Assembly: GCF_900129325.1 (NCBI RefSeq)
Contig: NZ_FQUP01000003.1
Span: 1-64,000 of the forward strand
DNA from: Kaistia soli DSM 19436
GTDB lineage: Bacteria; Pseudomonadota; Alphaproteobacteria; Rhizobiales; Kaistiaceae
Length of the DNA: 64,000 nucleotides
Direction of reading: 5' to 3'
Made by a program: the position numbers and the translations under genes. Shown in pieces: positions 17,881 to 27,231 of this stretch. Position 1 is the first letter of the stretch. Every line of letters starts with the position of its first letter. The notes under the pieces are model-generated. The model was not told where the DNA came from. It was given only the letters and a program-made list of their open reading frames with translations, and did not search any database.

Positions 17881-20145
17881 ATGCCGATGACGTCGCGTGT
17901 CGAACGGCCAAGCCGCCGGCGCGTGACGATGCGCGGCGCCGGCTACGTGACCGTCGTTCTGGCGCTCACCAGCGCTTGCACGACCTTCTTCGTGCTGATG
18001 GGGCTGACGCCGATCCAGCCGACCGATTCGGTCGTGTTCTGGGCGCTCGCTATCAATGGCTTCCTGACCTTCCTGCTGGTCGCCGAAACCGCGGTCGAGG
18101 TGGCGATGCTGATCCGCGCCCGTCGACGGGGCAGGGCGGCGGCGCGCCTGCATATCCGCATCGTCGCGCTGTTCAGCATCGTCGCGGTCGTTCCCGCCAT
18201 CCTGATGGCGATCATCGCCAGCATCACGCTCAATCGCGGGCTCGATCACTGGTTCTCGGAGCGGACCCGCGCGATTGTCGACACCTCGTTGTCGATCGCA
18301 CAGGCCTATGCCGAGGAGCATGCCCGGACCTTGAAGGTCGATATTCTCGGCCTCAAGGGCGATTTCGAGCGGGCGCAGACGTTGCTCGCCCGGGATCCCG
18401 ACCAGTTCCAGAATTTCATGAACTCGATCGCGGCGCTGCGCGGCATTCCAGGCGTCTACCTCGTCAAGCCTGACGGCTCGATGATCGCGCAGGCCGAGTT
18501 CCAGTTTTCGAGCAATTTCCCGCCACCACCACTTGATGCTGTCAACCGCGCCAAGCAGAGCGGAGCGGAGCCCGTGCTTATTTCGCCCGGCGCAACCAAC
18601 GCCGTCGGCGCCGTGGTCAAGCTCGAGAACTACAAGGACGTCTTCCTCTATATCGCTCGCGATATCGACCCAAAGGTCATCCGCTACATCGCGCAGACGA
18701 GCGCCAGCGTCGACGAATACAAAAATCTCGCGGCGACGCGCCTCGGCGTGCAGATCGCCTTCGCCGTGCTTTATCTCGGTCTCGCGCTCGTGCTGCTGCT
18801 TTCGGCGATCTGGCTCGGCATCGGCTTCGCCAACCGGCTCGTCGCGCCGATCAGAACGCTGATCGACGCGGCCGATGAGATCGGTCAGGGCAATCTCGAC
18901 GTCACCGTGCCGTTCAAATCGTCGGACGGTGACCTCGGCGCGCTGGGCGCGACCTTCAACACCATGACGGCCGAGTTGCGCAGCCAGCGCTCCGAACTGG
19001 TGGCGGCCAGCGAGCAGATCGACTCGCGACGGCGGTTTTCCGAGGCGGTGCTGGCTGGTGTCAGCGCCGGCGTCATCGGCACCGACGCGCGCGGCATCGT
19101 CACGATCGCCAATCGCGGCGCGATGCGCTTTCTCGGCGCCAATGCCGGCTCGATCGTCGGGCGTCCGATCGTGGAGGTCGCGCCGGAGCTGATGAATGCT
19201 GTCGAGGCCGCGTTCGGAGATCATTTCCGCCTTGAGCATCGCGACCAGATTTCGCTGATGCGCGAGGGTCGTGATCGCACGATCAATGTGCGGGTGACGA
19301 CCGAGGAGGCGGGGCCGGAGCAGCGCGGCTATGTCATCACGCTCGACGACATCACCGACCTCGTCGCGGCGCAGCGTAGTTCCGCCTGGGCCGATATTGC
19401 GCGTCGTATCGCGCATGAAATCAAGAATCCGCTGACGCCGATCCAGCTTTCGGCCGAACGGCTGAAGCGCCGCTTCGGCAAGCTGATCGACGAAGGGCAG
19501 GGCCGCGACGTCTTCGACCAGTGCACGGATACGATCATCCGGCAGGTCGGCGATATCGGCCGCATGGTCGATGAGTTCTCGTCATTCGCGCGCATGCCGA
19601 AGCCGACCTTCGAGGAGCGGAATATTGGCGAAGCGGCGCGCGAAGCGGTGTTCCTGATGGAGGTGGCGCATCCCGACATCGCCTTCGAGGTGGATCTGCC
19701 GGATCAGCCGATGATGGGTCGCTTCGACCCGCGCCTGATGTCGCAGGCGCTGACCAATATCGTGAAGAACGCGACCGAGGCGATTTCCGCGGTTCCGCCC
19801 GAGGAGAATGTCGCCCCCAAGATCACCGTTCGCGGCCGGGTCGAGGGCGATATGAACGTGGTCGAGGTGATCGATACCGGTATCGGGCTGCCGGTCGAAA
19901 ATCGCCACCGCCTCCTCGAGCCCTATATGACGACGCGCGAGAAGGGCACCGGCCTCGGCCTCGCGATCGTCGGCAAGGTCATCGAGGAACATCACGGCCG
20001 CCTTGAACTGCTCGATTCGCCGGAGGTCGAGCATGGCGGGCGCGGCGCGATGATCCGCATCACGCTGCCTCGCTCTCACCTCGGCTCCCCGACGCCTGCA
20101 CCTGCGGCGTCCGCCTTGCCGGCCCCCGTTTCACCCGAAGCCTGA
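17881..20145 (+). CDS. ntrY: nitrogen regulation transmembrane sensor kinase NtrY
   Basis: A membrane-bound histidine kinase of about 754 residues from the ATG at 17881; the frame is open to a GTG at 17743 but the extra residues lack family character. Transmembrane segments lie near 20-45, 55-75 and 95-120, and again before the HAMP domain around 300-325. A periplasmic sensor region lies between. A PAS domain (SRRRFSEAVLAGVSAGVIG) precedes the H box, with H512 in [15 protein letters not shown]. The ATP-binding domain has NIVKNATEA and EKGTGLGLAIVG. NtrY pairs with NtrX and responds to nitrogen and redox/oxygen state in relatives. The 139-bp gap after ntrC may carry its own promoter. Confidence 0.94.
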   Translation: MPMTSRVERPSRRRVTMRGAGYVTVVLALTSACTTFFVLMGLTPIQPTDSVVFWALAINGFLTFLLVAETAVEVAMLIRARRRGRAAARLHIRIVALFSIVAVVPAILMAIIASITLNRGLDHWFSERTRAIVDTSLSIAQAYAEEHARTLKVDILGLKGDFERAQTLLARDPDQFQNFMNSIAALRGIPGVYLVKPDGSMIAQAEFQFSSNFPPPPLDAVNRAKQSGAEPVLISPGATNAVGAVVKLENYKDVFLYIARDIDPKVIRYIAQTSASVDEYKNLAATRLGVQIAFAVLYLGLALVLLLSAIWLGIGFANRLVAPIRTLIDAADEIGQGNLDVTVPFKSSDGDLGALGATFNTMTAELRSQRSELVAASEQIDSRRRFSEAVLAGVSAGVIGTDARGIVTIANRGAMRFLGANAGSIVGRPIVEVAPELMNAVEAAFGDHFRLEHRDQISLMREGRDRTINVRVTTEEAGPEQRGYVITLDDITDLVAAQRSSAWADIARRIAHEIKNPLTPIQLSAERLKRRFGKLIDEGQGRDVFDQCTDTIIRQVGDIGRMVDEFSSFARMPKPTFEERNIGEAAREAVFLMEVAHPDIAFEVDLPDQPMMGRFDPRLMSQALTNIVKNATEAISAVPPEENVAPKITVRGRVEGDMNVVEVIDTGIGLPVENRHRLLEPYMTTREKGTGLGLAIVGKVIEEHHGRLELLDSPEVEHGGRGAMIRITLPRSHLGSPTPAPAASALPAPVSPEA

Positions 20146-20160
20146 CGAAGACGGAAACCC

Positions 20161-21522
20161 ATGCCTTCCGACATTCTCATCATTGACGACGAAGCCGATA
20201 TCCGCGGTCTCGTTTCGGGCATCCTCGACGACGAGGGGCACGGCACGCGAACGGCCGGCGACACCGACAAAGCCTTGGCCGAGATCGCCATGCGGCGGCC
20301 GAACCTCATTTTCCTCGATATCTGGCTCACCGGCAGCCGGATCGACGGCTTGACGCTGCTCGACATGATCAAGGCGCAGCATCCCGATCTTCCGGTCGTG
20401 ATGATCTCCGGCCACGGCAATATCGAAACCGCCGTGTCGGCCATCAAGCGCGGCGCCTATGACTATATCGAGAAGCCGTTCAAGGCCGACCGCCTTCTGC
20501 TGATCGCCGAGCGCGCGCTGGAGGCCTCGAAGCTGCGGCGCGAGGTGCGGGAACTCCGCGAGCGTGCCGGATCGGTCAATATGCTGATCGGTACCTCGAT
20601 CGCGATGAACCATCTGCGCCAGACGATCGATCGCGTCGCTCCCACCAACAGCCGCATCATGATCTCCGGACCCTCGGGAGCCGGCAAGGAAACCGTCGCG
20701 CGGACGATCCATGATCTCTCCCATCGCGCCTCCGGGCCGTTCGTCGTCGTGAACGCAGCGACGATCACGCCTGACCGGATGGAACACGAGCTGTTCGGCA
20801 CCGAGAATGCCAACGGCCCGCGCCAGATCGGGGCGCTGGAAGAGGCGCACGGCGGCACGCTCTATCTCGATGAAGTCGCCGACATGCCCCGGGAAACGCA
20901 GGGCAAGATCTTGCGCGTCCTGATCGACCAGAATTTTCTGCGCGTCGGTGGCACGACACGGGTCAATGTCGATGTGCGCATCATCTCGTCGACCGCGCGC
21001 GACCTGGAGCGGGAGATCCAGGAGGGCAGCTTCCGCGAGGATCTGTTCCATCGCCTCTCCGTCGTGCCGCTGCGCGTCCCGGCGCTCGCCGAGCGGCGCG
21101 ACGACGTGCCGGCACTGGTGCAGCACTTCATCGACCTGATCTCGCACACGACCGGCCTGCCGGTGCGAAAGGTTGGCGAGGACGCGCTTGCGGTGCTGCA
21201 GGCGCATGACTGGCCGGGCAACATCCGGCAGCTGCGCAACAATATCGAGCGGCTGTTGATTCTCGCTCGCGGCGACGAAACCCAGATGATCACCGCTGAC
21301 ATGCTGCCGCCGGAAGTCGGAGAGATGCTGCCGACGACGCCGAACCGCGGCGGCGAGCATCTGATGTCGCTGCCGCTTCGCGATGCGCGGGAAATCTTCG
21401 AGCGCGAATATCTGACGGCCCAGGTCAACCGCTTCGGCGGCAATATCTCCCGCACGGCCGAATTTGTCGGGATGGAACGCTCGGCGCTTCATCGTAAGCT
21501 GAAATCGCTCGGCGTCGGCTGA
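20161..21522 (+). CDS. ntrX: NtrX response regulator lacking a GAFTGA loop
   Basis: A 453-residue NtrC-family protein, partner of NtrY. The receiver domain has D53 in FLDIWLTG. The AAA+ domain has a Walker A (GPSGAGKE, 170-177) and a Walker B (LYLDEVAD, 234-241). The stretch that should hold GAFTGA reads FGTENANGPRQIGALEEA, so the sigma-54 contact loop is missing. A Fis-type DNA-binding end (NISRTAEFVGMERSALHRKLKSLG) is present. This implies DNA binding and regulation without classic sigma-54 activation, in line with alphaproteobacterial NtrX proteins that act with sigma-70 promoters. It follows ntrY by 15 bp. Confidence 0.95.
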   Translation: MPSDILIIDDEADIRGLVSGILDDEGHGTRTAGDTDKALAEIAMRRPNLIFLDIWLTGSRIDGLTLLDMIKAQHPDLPVVMISGHGNIETAVSAIKRGAYDYIEKPFKADRLLLIAERALEASKLRREVRELRERAGSVNMLIGTSIAMNHLRQTIDRVAPTNSRIMISGPSGAGKETVARTIHDLSHRASGPFVVVNAATITPDRMEHELFGTENANGPRQIGALEEAHGGTLYLDEVADMPRETQGKILRVLIDQNFLRVGGTTRVNVDVRIISSTARDLEREIQEGSFREDLFHRLSVVPLRVPALAERRDDVPALVQHFIDLISHTTGLPVRKVGEDALAVLQAHDWPGNIRQLRNNIERLLILARGDETQMITADMLPPEVGEMLPTTPNRGGEHLMSLPLRDAREIFEREYLTAQVNRFGGNISRTAEFVGMERSALHRKLKSLGVG

Positions 21523-21558
21523 TCCGCCGCCATCATCCCTGTCGTCCGGATTATTTCC

Positions 21559-22434
21559 ATGTCGCGTTTTGCCTATGTCAACGGCCGCTATGCCCGCCAC
21601 GCCGATGCGGCCATCCATATCGAGGACCGCGGCTACCAGTTCGCCGATGGCGTCTATGAGGTCTGCGAAGTGCGCGGCGGCCGGCTGATCGACGAGCGGC
21701 TGCATATGGATCGGCTCGAACGCTCGCTCGGCGAGCTTCGCATCGCGATGCCGATGAGCCGTGCCGCGCTCGGCGCCGTGCTCCGCGAGACAGTCCGGCG
21801 CAATCTCGTCCGCGACGGCATGGTCTATCTGCAGGTTTCGCGTGGTGTCTCGCCCCGCAATCATCTGTTCCCGTCGGCAGATACGCTGCCGGCTGTCGTG
21901 GTCACGGCGAAGTCCGTGGCGCGGGCGTCAGGCGACAAGCGTGCCGAAGCCGGCGTCGCCGTCATCAGTGTCCCAGACAACCGCTGGGAACGCGTTGACA
22001 TCAAGACGGTCTCTCTTCTGCCCAACGTCCTCGCCAAGCAGAAGGCCAAGGAGGCTGGCGCCTATGAGGCCTGGTTCGTCGACAAGGACGGCAATGTCAC
22101 CGAGGGATCTTCCACCAATGCGTGGATCGTGACAGCCGACGGCGCACTGGTGACGCGGCCGGCAACGGTCGGAATCCTCAAGGGCATCACACGAACCGTC
22201 GTGTTCGAGCTTGCCGCACGGTCGGGCCTGCGCATCGAGGAGCGAGCATTCAGTCTCGACGAAGCCAAGGCCGCGCGCGAGGCCTTCATTACCGCGGCGA
22301 CGACCGTGGTCATGCCCGTCGTGCGCATCGATGATCAGGCAATCGGCAATGGCACGCCCGGTTCGATCGCGACGTCGCTCCGCGAGCATTTCCATGAATT
22401 CGCCGAGGAGGCCGCGGCCTGGTCCAGGGGCTGA
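21559..22434 (+). CDS. dat: D-amino acid aminotransferase (class IV PLP)
   Basis: A 291-residue fold-type IV aminotransferase. The PLP lysine is K149 (RVDIKTVSLLPNVLAKQKA), and GNVTEGSSTNAWIV supplies the cofactor-binding Glu and Thr/Ser contacts, with TVGILKGITR near the phosphate. D-alanine transaminases share this layout and supply D-glutamate for the cell wall. Branched-chain and aminodeoxychorismate enzymes belong to the same fold, so the substrate is inferred. The position between ntrX and hfq is a conserved alphaproteobacterial order. Confidence 0.88.
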   Translation: MSRFAYVNGRYARHADAAIHIEDRGYQFADGVYEVCEVRGGRLIDERLHMDRLERSLGELRIAMPMSRAALGAVLRETVRRNLVRDGMVYLQVSRGVSPRNHLFPSADTLPAVVVTAKSVARASGDKRAEAGVAVISVPDNRWERVDIKTVSLLPNVLAKQKAKEAGAYEAWFVDKDGNVTEGSSTNAWIVTADGALVTRPATVGILKGITRTVVFELAARSGLRIEERAFSLDEAKAAREAFITAATTVVMPVVRIDDQAIGNGTPGSIATSLREHFHEFAEEAAAWSRG

Positions 22435-22536
22435 GCAATGCGGCGTTGCGGTATGATTGTGCGGACGCCACATTTGGGGCGTGACGGGCGGGCCCTAAGC
22501 GGGCAGACTGGTTAGCGGCCAACTGGCTATGGCCAC

Positions 22537-22569
22537 GGGACACTGTCCCCAACCGGGACCGAAGTCCCC
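22537..22569 (+). promoter_or_regulatory. tandem hairpins in the hfq leader
   Basis: Two short perfect hairpins stand back to back just before hfq. The first is GGGACA-C-TGTCCC (22537-22549). The second is GGGAC-CGAA-GTCCC (22555-22568). Each is followed by CAAC, so the unit GTCCCCAAC is repeated. They end about 28 bases before the hfq start codon. Hfq often represses its own translation by binding its leader. These structures are a candidate site for that or for transcript processing. Confidence 0.45.
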
Positions 22570-22596
22570 AACAACATCGAGGCGTGAGACAAAAGA

Positions 22597-22836
22597 ATGG
22601 CGGACCGCGCACAAAACCTTCAGGATACGTTCCTGAACCATGTCCGAAAGAGCAAGACGCCCCTGACGATTTTCCTCGTCAACGGCGTTAAACTGCAGGG
22701 TATAGTTACCTGGTTCGATAATTTCTGCGTGCTTCTGCGCAGGGATGGCCACTCGCAGCTTGTCTATAAGCATGCGATCTCGACCATCATGCCGGGTGCA
22801 CCTGTGCAACTCTTCGAGCCGGGCGACGAAGCCTGA
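22597..22836 (+). CDS. hfq: RNA chaperone Hfq
   Basis: A 79-residue Sm-fold protein that forms hexamers and pairs small RNAs with mRNAs. The N-terminal helix is [13 protein letters not shown]. Sm1 is the [26 protein letters not shown] stretch in two overlapping pieces, and Sm2 carries the YKHAISTI motif with the U-binding KH. The short acidic tail is normal for alphaproteobacteria. The gene lies 162 bp after dat with a structured leader and is followed 28 bp later by hflX. In rhizobia Hfq also influences nitrogen regulation, which fits its place behind ntrYX. Confidence 0.97.
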   Translation: MADRAQNLQDTFLNHVRKSKTPLTIFLVNGVKLQGIVTWFDNFCVLLRRDGHSQLVYKHAISTIMPGAPVQLFEPGDEA

Positions 22837-22864
22837 GCGGGCCAAGGGCCCACGAGCGAGATCA

Positions 22865-24253
22865 TTGACCGACGAGATCGAATTTCCTGACGATGCCGAC
22901 GAGATTGCCGGCGTCAAAGACGAATCACCCGAGCGAGAACCCGACCGCACGGTGGTGCTGGTGCCCATTCGTTCGGCCCGTTCACGACGAGCCGCTGGCG
23001 AAGTGCCGAACCTTGCCCGCAGCGCCGAGGCGCGCGTCGACGAGGCGGTTGGACTGGCGCGGGCGATCTCGCTTGATGTCGTCGGCCAGATTGCCGTTCC
23101 CCTCTCGATGCCGCGACCGGCGACCTTGTTCGGCTCCGGCAAGGTCGAGGAAATCGCGGCTCTGGTTAAGGCGGAAGGCGCGGGCCTGGTCTTCGTCGAC
23201 CATGCCCTGACGCCCGTGCAGCAGCGCAATCTCGAAACGGCCTGGAATGCCAAGGTCATCGACCGGACCGGCCTGATCCTCGAAATCTTCGGCGAGCGTG
23301 CGCAGACCCGTGAAGGTCGCCTGCAGGTCGAACTGGCGCATCTTAACTACCAGAAGAGCCGCCTCGTTCGAAGCTGGACGCACCTTGAACGCCAGCGTGG
23401 CGGCTTCGGCTTCCTCGGCGGCCCGGGTGAGACGCAGATCGAGGCTGACCGCCGCGCCTTGCAGGAGCGGATCGCGCGCATCGAGCATGAGCTCGAAACC
23501 GTGGTGCGAACCCGCCGCCTGCAGCGCGAGAACCGCCGCAAGGTGCCGCACCCGATCGTGGCGCTGGTCGGCTACACCAACGCCGGCAAGTCGACGCTGT
23601 TCAACACGCTGACAAATGCCGGCATCTTCGCCGAGAACCTGTTGTTCGCGACGCTGGATCCGACGCTGAGGCGGCTCAAGCTGCCGCATGGCACCGAAGT
23701 CATCCTGTCCGACACGGTGGGCTTCATTTCCGACCTACCGACCCATCTCGTCGCCGCATTCCGCGCGACGTTGGAAGAGGTGATCGAGGCGAGCCTCATC
23801 CTGCATGTTCGCGATATTGCCCATGAGGACAGCGACGCGCAGGCGAAAGACGTCGAGACCGTGCTCGGACAGCTTGGCATCGAGATCGGCAAGTCCGAGC
23901 GCATCATCGAGGTCTGGAACAAGATCGACCTGTTGCCGGAGGATGCGCGGCCGAGCGAGCAACTGAAGGCAGAGCCTGGCCGTCCCGCCGTGGTGCCAAT
24001 TTCGGCGCTGACGGGCGAGGGGTTGCCGGCGCTTGTGCAACTGGTTGAAGACCGGCTCAACAAGGGCCGCGCGGCCTTCACCGTCGATTTGGCCGGCGCC
24101 GATCTCGCCAAGCTGCATCGCCTCTATGAACTCGGCGAGGTGATGTCACGCGAGGACGACGAGGACGGCACCACGCACGCCGTTCTCAGGGTTTCCGAGA
24201 AACACGAGACGGCGTTCCACACCGAGTTTCCCAAGGCGCGCCAGACGCATTGA
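22865..24253 (+). CDS. hflX: GTPase HflX
   Basis: About 462 residues from a TTG at 22865, the first plausible start after the hfq stop; the frame is open further upstream inside hfq but only in a shadow reading. The N-terminal HflX domain begins around TVVLVPIRSARSR and includes SGKVEEIAALV. The glycine-rich segment SWTHLERQRGGFGFLGGPGETQIE follows, in two adjoining motifs. The GTPase domain has G1 GYTNAGKSTLFN, G3 DTVGFI, and G4 NKID. HflX splits or rescues stalled 70S ribosomes after stress. The hfq-hflX order is conserved from E. coli to rhizobia. Confidence 0.95.
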   Translation: MTDEIEFPDDADEIAGVKDESPEREPDRTVVLVPIRSARSRRAAGEVPNLARSAEARVDEAVGLARAISLDVVGQIAVPLSMPRPATLFGSGKVEEIAALVKAEGAGLVFVDHALTPVQQRNLETAWNAKVIDRTGLILEIFGERAQTREGRLQVELAHLNYQKSRLVRSWTHLERQRGGFGFLGGPGETQIEADRRALQERIARIEHELETVVRTRRLQRENRRKVPHPIVALVGYTNAGKSTLFNTLTNAGIFAENLLFATLDPTLRRLKLPHGTEVILSDTVGFISDLPTHLVAAFRATLEEVIEASLILHVRDIAHEDSDAQAKDVETVLGQLGIEIGKSERIIEVWNKIDLLPEDARPSEQLKAEPGRPAVVPISALTGEGLPALVQLVEDRLNKGRAAFTVDLAGADLAKLHRLYELGEVMSREDDEDGTTHAVLRVSEKHETAFHTEFPKARQTH

Positions 24254-24277
24254 GCGGATTTGGCGGGGGCGCCGCTG

Positions 24278-24859
24278 TTAATCCGGCAGCGGCGGCGGGC
24301 CGCTTTCCAGCGCACGCGGGACGATGGCGAGGTCCATCGCCTTGATGCGCTCGTAGAGCTTGACCTCGCGGGCGAATGGCCACCAGTCGTAGAGCAGGAG
24401 TTCGGCCGGACGCCAGAGGCTGACCCAGCCGGCTATGAGAAAGCCCTCGCCGAACAGGCGGCCTTGCATGCTGTAGGTCGAGAACAGCTTCTCTGAAAGC
24501 GTCGACAGCAGAAGGCAGACGGCCCAGGCGATGAATCCGATGCGGAGCGCGCGCTGTCCTTCGATGCGCGTTTCCCGGACGCGCTGGCGCGAAAGGCGTT
24601 TCTGAACGTTACAGTAGGTGGTGATGGCCGTTTTGAGCCGCGCCGTGAGATCCGGTGTGATGTCCTCTGGCGGCAGGTGCAGGACGATACGCTGCAGCTT
24701 GGGCGCGCCACGCGGGCGCGCCTTCATCGTGTCCATCAGTTGGTCGATCCCCGACTCGCTGATGCTGTCCCCTTTGAATGGATCCAGGGCCGGCGCCTCG
24801 AAAAAGTGGTGGACGTCGGTCAGGTAGAGGGCTGCATCGCTATCGGTGACGACGGTCAT
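24278..24859 (-). CDS. uncharacterised membrane protein coupled to malic enzyme
   Basis: 193 residues; the family was not recognised. Residues 1-105 look soluble and include KLQRIVLHLPPEDITPD and a basic stretch (RLSRQRVRETRIEGQRALR). Two hydrophobic segments lie at about 106-124 and 136-158, the second rich in Trp (WVSLWRPAELLLYDWWPF). A short charged tail ends PPPLPD. Its ATG overlaps the malic enzyme stop as ATGA, so it is translated with it. Codon use is like the neighbours and there is no sign of transfer. The N-terminal half could be cytosolic with the C-terminus anchored in the membrane. No function is proposed. Confidence 0.7.
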   Translation of the reverse strand: MTVVTDSDAALYLTDVHHFFEAPALDPFKGDSISESGIDQLMDTMKARPRGAPKLQRIVLHLPPEDITPDLTARLKTAITTYCNVQKRLSRQRVRETRIEGQRALRIGFIAWAVCLLLSTLSEKLFSTYSMQGRLFGEGFLIAGWVSLWRPAELLLYDWWPFAREVKLYERIKAMDLAIVPRALESGPPPLPD

Positions 24860-27147
24860 GATCCAGCGTGCTGGGCCTCCACTGCGGCCAGGATCGTCAT
24901 GTTGGCGACCCCGCGTGACGTCACCGAGGGTGTCAGGATATGCGCCGGCTTGGCGGGACCGAGAAGGATCGGGCCGACATGAAGCGCGTCGGTCATTACC
25001 TTAACGACATTGAGCGTGATGTTGGCGGCGTCGAGATTTGGGAAGACGAGCAGGTTGGCCTCGCCGGTCAGTTTCGAGCGCGGCATTGCCCTGACGCGCA
25101 GCGCCTCCGAGAGCGCCGCATCGCCATGCATTTCGCCGTCTACCTCAAGGTTCGGCGCCGTCTTCCACAGCAGCTCCACCGCCTGACGCATCTTGCGGCT
25201 TGATTCCGTGCGGTGCGAGCCGAAGTTCGAATGCGACAGCAGGGCAGCCTTCGGGACGATGCCGAAGCGGCGAACCTGATCCGCAGCGAGGCAGGTCAGC
25301 TCGGCGATCTCCTCGGCCGAGGGGTCGATATTCACATAGGTGTCGGTCAGGAAGGTTGTCGACTCCGACGATATCAGCAGGCTCATCGCGGCGAAGCGGC
25401 GCGTGCCCGGACGGAGCCCGATCACCTCACGGATGACCTGGAAATGGCTGCGGAACTGGCCTTCCAGTCCGCAGAGCATCGCGTCCGCCTCGCCCCGTTC
25501 GACGGCCAGAGCCGCGATCACCGTTGAATTGGTGCGCACGATGGTGCGCGCCGCATCGGGAACGACGCCGCTGCGGCCGACCTTGTCGAGGAAGAGGTCG
25601 ACATAGTCGCGATAGCGCGGGTCATCGTCCGGATTGATCACTTCGAAATCAACATCCGGCCTGATTTTGAGGCCGAAGCGCTCCAGCCGGCTCGCGATCA
25701 CCGAGGGACGGCCGACAAGGATCGGCGAGGCGAGGCCGTCCTCGATGACGGCTTGGGCAGCGCGCAGCACGCGCTCGTCCTCGCCATCAGCATAGATGAC
25801 GCGCTTGACCTCACCCTTCGCCGCGGCGACCAGCGGCTTCATGACGAGGCCCGACTTGAAGACGAAGCGGGTCAGGCGGTCCATGTAGGCGTCGAAATCG
25901 TCGATCGGGCGTGTCGCGACACCCGAATCCATCGCCGCCTTAGCAACCGCCGGGGCGATACGAAGGATCAGCCGCTGGTCGAAAGGCGAAGGGATCAGGA
26001 ATTCCGGCCCGAACGTGCGCTCCACGCCGCCATAGGCCTGCGCCACGACGTCGGACGGCTCCTCCTTGGCGAGCGCCGCAATGGCGCGCACCGCCGCATG
26101 CTTCATTTCCTCGTTGATCGTCGTCGCGCCGACGTCGAGCGCGCCGCGGAAGATGTAAGGAAAGCAGAGGACGTTATTGACCTGATTGGGGAAATCGGAC
26201 CGGCCAGTGCAGATCATGGCGTCGGGCCGCGCCGCGCGCGCGACTTCCGGCATGATCTCGGGCGATGGATTTGCCAGAGCGAGGATCAGCGGGTGATCGG
26301 CCATCCGCTTGACCATGTCCGCCGTCAAAACGCCGCCCGCGGAAACGCCGAGGAAGATGTCGGCGCCATCGATGACTTCGCCGAGCGTCCGTTTGTCCGT
26401 GTCCTGGGCGAAGGCGCCCTTCCAGCGATCCATGAGGACAGGACGGTCCTTGTAGACGACGCCCTCGATGTCACAGACCGTAATGTTCTCGCGCTTCGCG
26501 CCGAGCGAGACCAGCATGTTGAGGCAGGCGATCGCAGCCGCGCCGGCGCCGGAGGCAACGATCTTCGCCTCCTCGATGGGCTTCGCCTTGATTTCGAGGG
26601 CGTTGACGACAGCCGCGCCGACGATGATCGCCGTGCCGTGCTGGTCGTCATGGAAGACGGGGATATTCATCCGCGCCCTGAGCTTCGTCTCGATGTCGAA
26701 GCATTCGGGGGCCTTGATGTCTTCGAGATTGATACCGCCGAAGGTCGGCTCCAGCGCTGCCACGACATCGACGAACCGGTCGATGTCGCGCTCGTCGACC
26801 TCGATATCGAAGACGTCGATGCCGGCGAATTTCTTGAAGAGGACGGCCTTGCCTTCCATCACAGGCTTGCCGGCCAGCGCGCCGATGGCGCCGAGGCCGA
26901 GCACGGCGGTGCCGTTCGAGATCACCGCGACGAGGTTGCCACGCGCCGTATAGTCGAAAGCCTTGGTGGGATCGGCGGCGATGGCGAGGCAGGGGGCAGC
27001 GACGCCCGGCGAATAGGCAAGCGCCAGGTCGCGCTGGTTGCCCAGCGGCTTGGTCGCCCTGATCTCCAGCTTCCCGGGTTCGGGATAGCGATGGTAGTAG
27101 AGGGCGGCCTCGTCCAGATCGGCGCCTGCCGGTCCTCTTTGCGTCAT
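24856..27147 (-). CDS. maeB: NADP-dependent malic enzyme with C-terminal phosphotransacetylase-like domain
   Basis: A 763-residue fusion. Residues 1 to about 430 form the malic enzyme: [13 protein letters not shown], the Rossmann start [24 protein letters not shown] in part, [10 protein letters not shown], and [13 protein letters not shown] for NAD(P). Residues about 440-763 form a phosphotransacetylase-like domain ([20 protein letters not shown] to [14 protein letters not shown]). That domain is regulatory in MaeB proteins and binds acetyl-CoA. It decarboxylates malate to pyruvate and makes NADPH, supplying the pyruvate dehydrogenase reaction encoded earlier in the window. The next gene overlaps by 4 bp. 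A hairpin at 27171-27199 lies in its leader. Confidence 0.95.
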   Translation of the reverse strand: MTQRGPAGADLDEAALYYHRYPEPGKLEIRATKPLGNQRDLALAYSPGVAAPCLAIAADPTKAFDYTARGNLVAVISNGTAVLGLGAIGALAGKPVMEGKAVLFKKFAGIDVFDIEVDERDIDRFVDVVAALEPTFGGINLEDIKAPECFDIETKLRARMNIPVFHDDQHGTAIIVGAAVVNALEIKAKPIEEAKIVASGAGAAAIACLNMLVSLGAKRENITVCDIEGVVYKDRPVLMDRWKGAFAQDTDKRTLGEVIDGADIFLGVSAGGVLTADMVKRMADHPLILALANPSPEIMPEVARAARPDAMICTGRSDFPNQVNNVLCFPYIFRGALDVGATTINEEMKHAAVRAIAALAKEEPSDVVAQAYGGVERTFGPEFLIPSPFDQRLILRIAPAVAKAAMDSGVATRPIDDFDAYMDRLTRFVFKSGLVMKPLVAAAKGEVKRVIYADGEDERVLRAAQAVIEDGLASPILVGRPSVIASRLERFGLKIRPDVDFEVINPDDDPRYRDYVDLFLDKVGRSGVVPDAARTIVRTNSTVIAALAVERGEADAMLCGLEGQFRSHFQVIREVIGLRPGTRRFAAMSLLISSESTTFLTDTYVNIDPSAEEIAELTCLAADQVRRFGIVPKAALLSHSNFGSHRTESSRKMRQAVELLWKTAPNLEVDGEMHGDAALSEALRVRAMPRSKLTGEANLLVFPNLDAANITLNVVKVMTDALHVGPILLGPAKPAHILTPSVTSRGVANMTILAAVEAQHAGS

Positions 27148-27170
27148 GATCTGCCTGCGGTGTTTCGTTG

Positions 27171-27199
27171 TGTCAGTTGCGGCCGAACGGCCCGTGACA
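27171..27199 (-). promoter_or_regulatory. hairpin in the maeB leader
   Basis: TGTCA (27171-27175) pairs with TGACA (27195-27199), and inside it GGCC (27181-27184) pairs with GGCC (27189-27192) around GAAC. It lies 24 to 52 bases upstream of the maeB ATG and after the small exported protein gene. It may be a weak terminator of that gene or a leader structure of maeB. Confidence 0.3.
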
Positions 27200-27231
27200 C
27201 CTCTACAACACCAAGGACGATGCCGCGAGGC

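Noticed and set aside
17674-19416. A minus-strand open frame of about 580 codons opposite ntrY
   Set aside because: Low-complexity Arg/Asp/His translation without motifs; ntrY on the other strand has all kinase motifs.
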